From Nocardioides sp. Root190 (GTDB lineage: Bacteria; Actinomycetota; Actinomycetes; Propionibacteriales; Nocardioidaceae): a DNA stretch of 64,000 nucleotides. The stretch is taken from assembly GCF_001428565.1 (NCBI RefSeq), contig NZ_LMIA01000012.1, positions 148,653-212,652 of the forward strand. Reading direction: 5' to 3'. The notes beneath the pieces were generated by a model. That model saw only the letters and a list, made by a program, of their open reading frames with translations. It was not told the DNA's origin and did not search any database. Made by a program: the position numbers and the translations under genes. Shown in pieces: positions 60,382-64,000 of the stretch (its first letter is position 1; each line of letters begins with the position of its first letter).

Positions 60382-61512
60382 ATGACCGATCGACTGAAGG
60401 CCCTTGCCGACGCAGGGGTGTCCATCTGGCTCGACGACCTGTCCCGCGAGCGCATCGAGTCCGGCAACCTCGCCGAGCTCGTCGCCAGCTCGTCGGTCGT
60501 GGGCGTCACGACCAACCCCACGATCTTCGCCAGCGCGATCGCCAAGGGTGAGCGTTACGACGAGCAGGTCCGCGGCCTGGTCGCGGAAGGCGCGGGCGTC
60601 GACGAGGTCATCTTCGCGCTCACGACCCAGGACGTCCGCAACGCGTGCGACATCCTCGCGCCCGTCGCCGCCTCGACCGCAGAGGACGGCCGGGTCTCGA
60701 TCGAGGTCGAGCCCACGCTGGCCAACGACACCGATGCCACGATCGCCTCTGCGAAGGCGCTGTGGGCCGCGGTCGACCGGCCCAATGCCCTCATCAAGAT
60801 CCCGGCGACCCTCGAGGGCCTGCCTGCGATCACCGAGGTCATCGCCGCTGGGATCAGCGTCAACGTGACCCTCATCTTCTCCACCGAGCGCTACCGGGCC
60901 GTCATGGACGCCTACCTCGCCGGTCTGGAGAAGGCCCAGTCCGCGGGCATCGACCTGTCCACGATCCGCTCGGTCGCGTCCTTCTTCGTCTCGCGCGTCG
61001 ACACCGACATCGACCCGCGGCTGGAGGCGATCGGCACCGACGAGGCGCTCGCCCTGCGTGGCAAGGCCGCCGTTGCCAACGCCCGTCTGGCCTACGCCGC
61101 GTTCCAGGAGGTCACCGCCTCCGAGCGGTGGACCTCGCTCGCCGCCGCCGGGGCGAACACCCAGCGACCGCTGTGGGCATCGACGGGAGTCAAGAACCCG
61201 GCGTACCCGGACACCCTCTACGTCACCGACCTGGTGGTCGCCGACACCGTCAACACGATGCCCGAGAAGACCATGCAGGCCTTCGCCGACCACGGCGAGC
61301 TCGTCGCGGAGAACGGCGGCGACGCGGTCTCGGGCAAGGCAGCCGAGGCGCAGGCCGTCTTCGACGCGCTGGCTGCCGTCGGGGTCGACCTGGACGACGT
61401 CTTCCACGTCCTCGAGACCGAGGGCGTCGACAAGTTCAGGGCGTCGTGGATCGAGCTGGTCGAGACCGTCGAGGCACAGATGGCGGCGTCGACCGGTACG
61501 GCCAAGGGCTGA
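60382..61512 (+). CDS. tal: Transaldolase
   Basis: Transfers dihydroxyacetone units between sugar phosphates. The 376-residue actinobacterial-type transaldolase has VGVTTNPTIFASAI near residue 40, TQDVRNACDIL near 82, VSIEVEPTLANDT near 104, the Schiff-base lysine in PNALIKIPATLEG near 135, and ASFFVSRVDTDID near 200. GAGGAGG lies 7 bases before the ATG. It follows tkt by 49 bases. Confidence 0.96.
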   Translation: MTDRLKALADAGVSIWLDDLSRERIESGNLAELVASSSVVGVTTNPTIFASAIAKGERYDEQVRGLVAEGAGVDEVIFALTTQDVRNACDILAPVAASTAEDGRVSIEVEPTLANDTDATIASAKALWAAVDRPNALIKIPATLEGLPAITEVIAAGISVNVTLIFSTERYRAVMDAYLAGLEKAQSAGIDLSTIRSVASFFVSRVDTDIDPRLEAIGTDEALALRGKAAVANARLAYAAFQEVTASERWTSLAAAGANTQRPLWASTGVKNPAYPDTLYVTDLVVADTVNTMPEKTMQAFADHGELVAENGGDAVSGKAAEAQAVFDALAAVGVDLDDVFHVLETEGVDKFRASWIELVETVEAQMAASTGTAKG

Positions 61513-61517
61513 GCACC

Positions 61518-63197
61518 GTGGGCGCGGCTCCTGTCGATCCACGCTCCACCGCGGCCTGGGCCACCCTGACCCGGCTCGCCGACGACCTCGTACCCGACCT
61601 GCGTCGGTGGTTCGAGGTCGACCCCGGCCGCGCCGAGCGGTTCTCGATCACGGGCGGCGACCTGCGGGTCGACCTGTCGAAGAACCTGATCAACGACGAC
61701 GTCATCGAGGCACTGCTCCAGCTCGCTGACGAGGTCGGTCTCGCCGCCCGCCGCGACGCCATGCTCCGCGGTGACCACATCAACGTCACCGAGGACCGGG
61801 CGGTGCTCCACACCGCGCTGCGCCAGCCGGAGGGCGCCCACGTCGAGGTCAACGGCGACGACGTCGTCGACGACGTCCACGAGGTGCTGGGCCGCGTCTA
61901 CGCCTTCGCCCGCGACGTCCGGTCCGGCGCCTGGACCGGGGTGACCGGGGAGCGCATCCGCACGGTCGTCAACATCGGCATCGGTGGTTCGGACCTCGGA
62001 CCGGTGATGGCCTACGAAGCCCTCAAGCCGTACGTCCAGGACGGCCTCGAGTGCCGCTTCATCAGCAACATCGACCCGACCGACGCGGCCGACACCCTAG
62101 CCGGCCTGGATCCCGCCACCACGCTCTTCATCGTGTCGAGCAAGACCTTCGGCACCCTCGAGACCCTCACCAACGCGCGGCTCTGCCGGACCTGGCTGCT
62201 CGACGGCCTGCGTGCCACCGGCGCGATCCCGGACGGTGACGAGGCCGCCGGCTCCGCCGTGGCCAGGCACTTCGTGGCGGTCTCCACCGCACTGGAGAAG
62301 GTCGCCGCGTTCGGCATCGATCCTGCCAACGCCTTCGGCTTCTGGGACTGGGTCGGTGGCCGGTACAGCGTCGACTCCGCGATCGGCACCTCCCTCGTCG
62401 TCGCGATCGGTCCCGAGAGGTTCGAGGAGTTCCTCTCCGGCTTCCACGCCCTCGACGAGCACTTCCGCTCCACCCCGCTGGAGTCCAACGTGCCGGTCCT
62501 GATGGGCCTGATGAACGTCTGGTACGTCAACTTCCTCGGCGCCCAGACCCACGCGGTGCTGCCGTACGCCCAGTCGTTGCACCGCTTCCCGGCCTACCTC
62601 CAGCAGCTCACGATGGAGTCCAACGGCAAGAGCGTGCGCTGGGACGGCACTCCGGTCACGACCGCGACGGGCGAGGTGTTCTGGGGAGAGCCCGGCACCA
62701 ACGGACAGCACGCCTTCTACCAGCTCATCCACCAGGGCACCCGGCTGATCCCGGCCGACTTCCTGGCGTTCGCGACGCCGACCGACCCGCTCGTCGACGG
62801 CGAGACCGATGTCCACGAGCTCCTGCTGGCGAACTTCTTCGCGCAGACCCGGGCACTGGCGTTCGGCAAGACGGCCGACGAGGTCCGGGCGGAGGGCACG
62901 ACCGAGCAGCTCGTCCCCGCGCGGGTGTTTCCGGGCAACCGGCCGACGACGTCGATCATGGCGCCGTCCCTCACCCCGTCCGTGCTGGGCCAGCTGATCG
63001 CGCTCTACGAGCACATCACCTTCACCCAGGGCGTCGTGTGGGGCATCGACAGCTTCGACCAGTGGGGTGTCGAGCTGGGCAAGCAGCTCGCCCTGCAGAT
63101 CGCGCCGGCGCTCTCGGGCGACGACGACGTGCTGGGCGCCCAGGACGCGTCGACCCAGGCCCTCATCCGCTACTACCGGGAGCACCGCTCACGATGA
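61518..63197 (+). CDS. pgi: Glucose-6-phosphate isomerase
   Basis: Interconverts glucose-6-phosphate and fructose-6-phosphate. The 559-residue protein has NIGIGGSDLGPVM near residue 154, SSKTFGTLET near 208, WDWVGGRYSVDSAIG near 275, QQLTMESNGKSVRWDG near 365, GEPGTNGQHAFYQLIHQG near 393 and the C-terminal signature VVWGIDSFDQWGVELGKQLA near 507. The GTG at 61518 lies 5 bases after the tal stop; its end overlaps pgl by 4 bases. Confidence 0.96.
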   Translation: MGAAPVDPRSTAAWATLTRLADDLVPDLRRWFEVDPGRAERFSITGGDLRVDLSKNLINDDVIEALLQLADEVGLAARRDAMLRGDHINVTEDRAVLHTALRQPEGAHVEVNGDDVVDDVHEVLGRVYAFARDVRSGAWTGVTGERIRTVVNIGIGGSDLGPVMAYEALKPYVQDGLECRFISNIDPTDAADTLAGLDPATTLFIVSSKTFGTLETLTNARLCRTWLLDGLRATGAIPDGDEAAGSAVARHFVAVSTALEKVAAFGIDPANAFGFWDWVGGRYSVDSAIGTSLVVAIGPERFEEFLSGFHALDEHFRSTPLESNVPVLMGLMNVWYVNFLGAQTHAVLPYAQSLHRFPAYLQQLTMESNGKSVRWDGTPVTTATGEVFWGEPGTNGQHAFYQLIHQGTRLIPADFLAFATPTDPLVDGETDVHELLLANFFAQTRALAFGKTADEVRAEGTTEQLVPARVFPGNRPTTSIMAPSLTPSVLGQLIALYEHITFTQGVVWGIDSFDQWGVELGKQLALQIAPALSGDDDVLGAQDASTQALIRYYREHRSR

Positions 63198-63934
63198 CCG
63201 ATCTCAGCCAGCGACCCGATCCTCTCGTCGAGGTCCATGACGACGCAGGCGCCCTCGCCACCGCCATCGCCGGAGAGCTCCTCAACCGGATCGCCGATGC
63301 CCAGGCAGCGGGCCACATCCCCGACATCGGCCTCACCGGAGGCACCATCGCCGAGGCGGTCCACCGCGAGGTCGCGCGGATGGCTCCGGCCTCGGGCGTC
63401 GACTGGGGCGCGGTGCGGTTCTACTTCGGGGACGAGCGCTTCGTGCCCGCCGGATCGCCGGACCGCAACGCCGGGCAGGCGCGGGCGGCCTTCCTCGACG
63501 AGGTCGGCGCGACCCGCGTGCACGAGGTGCCGGCGAGCGACGAGTCCGACAGCGCCGAGAGCGCCGCGGCGGCGTACGCCGAGACGGTGCGCGCCACCGG
63601 TGGCGGCTCCTTCGACGTCCTGATGCTCGGTGTCGGGCCCGACGGACACATCGCATCCCTCTTCCCGGGGCATCCGGTGCTCGATGCGACCGATGCCATC
63701 GCCGCCGCCGTGCACGACTCTCCCAAGCCTCCGCCCGACCGCGTCACACTGACGTTCGAGGCGTTGAACCGGTCGCGCGCCGTGTGGTTCCTGGTCAGCG
63801 GCGAGAGCAAGGCCGATGCCACCCGTCGGGCGCTGGCCGACGAGGGCTCCGTCGCGGAGACGCCGGCCCGCGGCGTTCGCGGCGAGATCGAGACCACGTG
63901 GTTCCTCGACTCCGACGCCGCCAGCCAGCTCTGA
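63194..63934 (+). CDS. pgl: 6-phosphogluconolactonase
   Basis: Hydrolyses 6-phosphogluconolactone in the oxidative pentose phosphate branch. The 246-residue DevB-type protein has IGLTGGTIAEAVHRE near residue 45, VRFYFGDERFVPAGSPDRN near 73, and VLMLGVGPDGHIASLFPGHP near 140. The ATG overlaps the pgi stop (ATGA). Its usual upstream partners zwf and opcA are not present here. Confidence 0.95.
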   Translation: MTDLSQRPDPLVEVHDDAGALATAIAGELLNRIADAQAAGHIPDIGLTGGTIAEAVHREVARMAPASGVDWGAVRFYFGDERFVPAGSPDRNAGQARAAFLDEVGATRVHEVPASDESDSAESAAAAYAETVRATGGGSFDVLMLGVGPDGHIASLFPGHPVLDATDAIAAAVHDSPKPPPDRVTLTFEALNRSRAVWFLVSGESKADATRRALADEGSVAETPARGVRGEIETTWFLDSDAASQL

Positions 63935-64000
63935 CGCACCCTCGGGCCTGTCGCCCCGACCGCCCCACAGGACACCGGATCGGCCTCTCGGGATCCACAA

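Noticed and set aside
58104..60545. Long upstream extension of the ctaB frame, antisense to tkt
   Set aside because: No conserved domain, and a GTG with GAGGA at 58103 gives the normal CtaB N terminus; tkt on the other strand is intact.
63935..64000. Possible terminator after pgl (CCTGT...ACAGG)
   Set aside because: Five-base stem with a 15-base loop and no T-tract; too weak to support.

Overview
The window is chromosomal DNA from a high-GC Gram-positive bacterium, almost certainly an actinobacterium. A member of the Propionibacteriales such as Nocardioidaceae is my best guess (inference). Pointers are very high GC with GTG starts, an InhA-type FabI next to FabG, a dodecin, DUF3099 and acVLRF1 proteins, the sufR-B-D-(Rieske)-C-S-U-T cluster linked to ctaA/ctaB and tkt-tal, and many leaderless promoters. 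I see no prophage, insertion sequence, CRISPR array or rRNA, so this is mostly core chromosome with a few accessory loci.

Layout. 1-2 kb: start of a secreted repeat protein, tRNA-Leu(GAG), a degenerate HesB-like protein and an orphan LysR-type effector domain. 2-6.4 kb: a nucleosidase divergent from galK, then a coupled pair of acyl-CoA dehydrogenases behind an operator-overlapped promoter. 6.4-9.6 kb: a membrane-anchored and a secreted protein of unknown function, divergent. 9.6-20 kb: def, hydrolases, a dehydrogenase/CMD pair, an rRNA methyltransferase with siroheme synthase, a PEBP protein, an acyl-CoA dehydrogenase, a two-component flavin monooxygenase and a PP2C phosphatase. 20-30.5 kb: NfeD-slipin-TauE, an ABC ATPase, serB, a SixA phosphatase, fabG-fabI, dodecin and moaA. 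30.5-38.8 kb: SURF1, glpK-glpD-SDR, and a MacB/FtsX-type ABC transporter.

38.8-41.7 kb is the most interesting locus. Three genes with 4-base overlaps encode an FMN-binding lipoprotein, an ApbE flavin transferase and an NqrB/RnfD-like membrane domain fused to a ferredoxin-NADP reductase module. A 19-base sequence upstream matches the DtxR/IdeR iron box at 15 of 19 positions. I read this as an iron-regulated route carrying electrons from NAD(P)H across the membrane to a flavinylated extracytoplasmic lipoprotein.

41.7-64 kb: an ABC-F ATPase, a zinc metallopeptidase, a phosphotransferase, a GNAT enzyme, the acVLRF1 release-factor-like hydrolase, the complete SUF iron-sulfur assembly operon with its SufR repressor and operator, an ABC-2 exporter with heme A synthase, ctaB, then tkt-tal-pgi-pgl. 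In many actinobacteria zwf and opcA sit just before pgl; here pgi overlaps pgl directly.

At least 24 start codons have a TANNNT hexamer ending 6 or 7 bases upstream, leaving no room for a ribosome-binding site. Leaderless transcription is probably the main mode of expression here, and several divergent gene pairs share promoter regions of only 30-55 bases.
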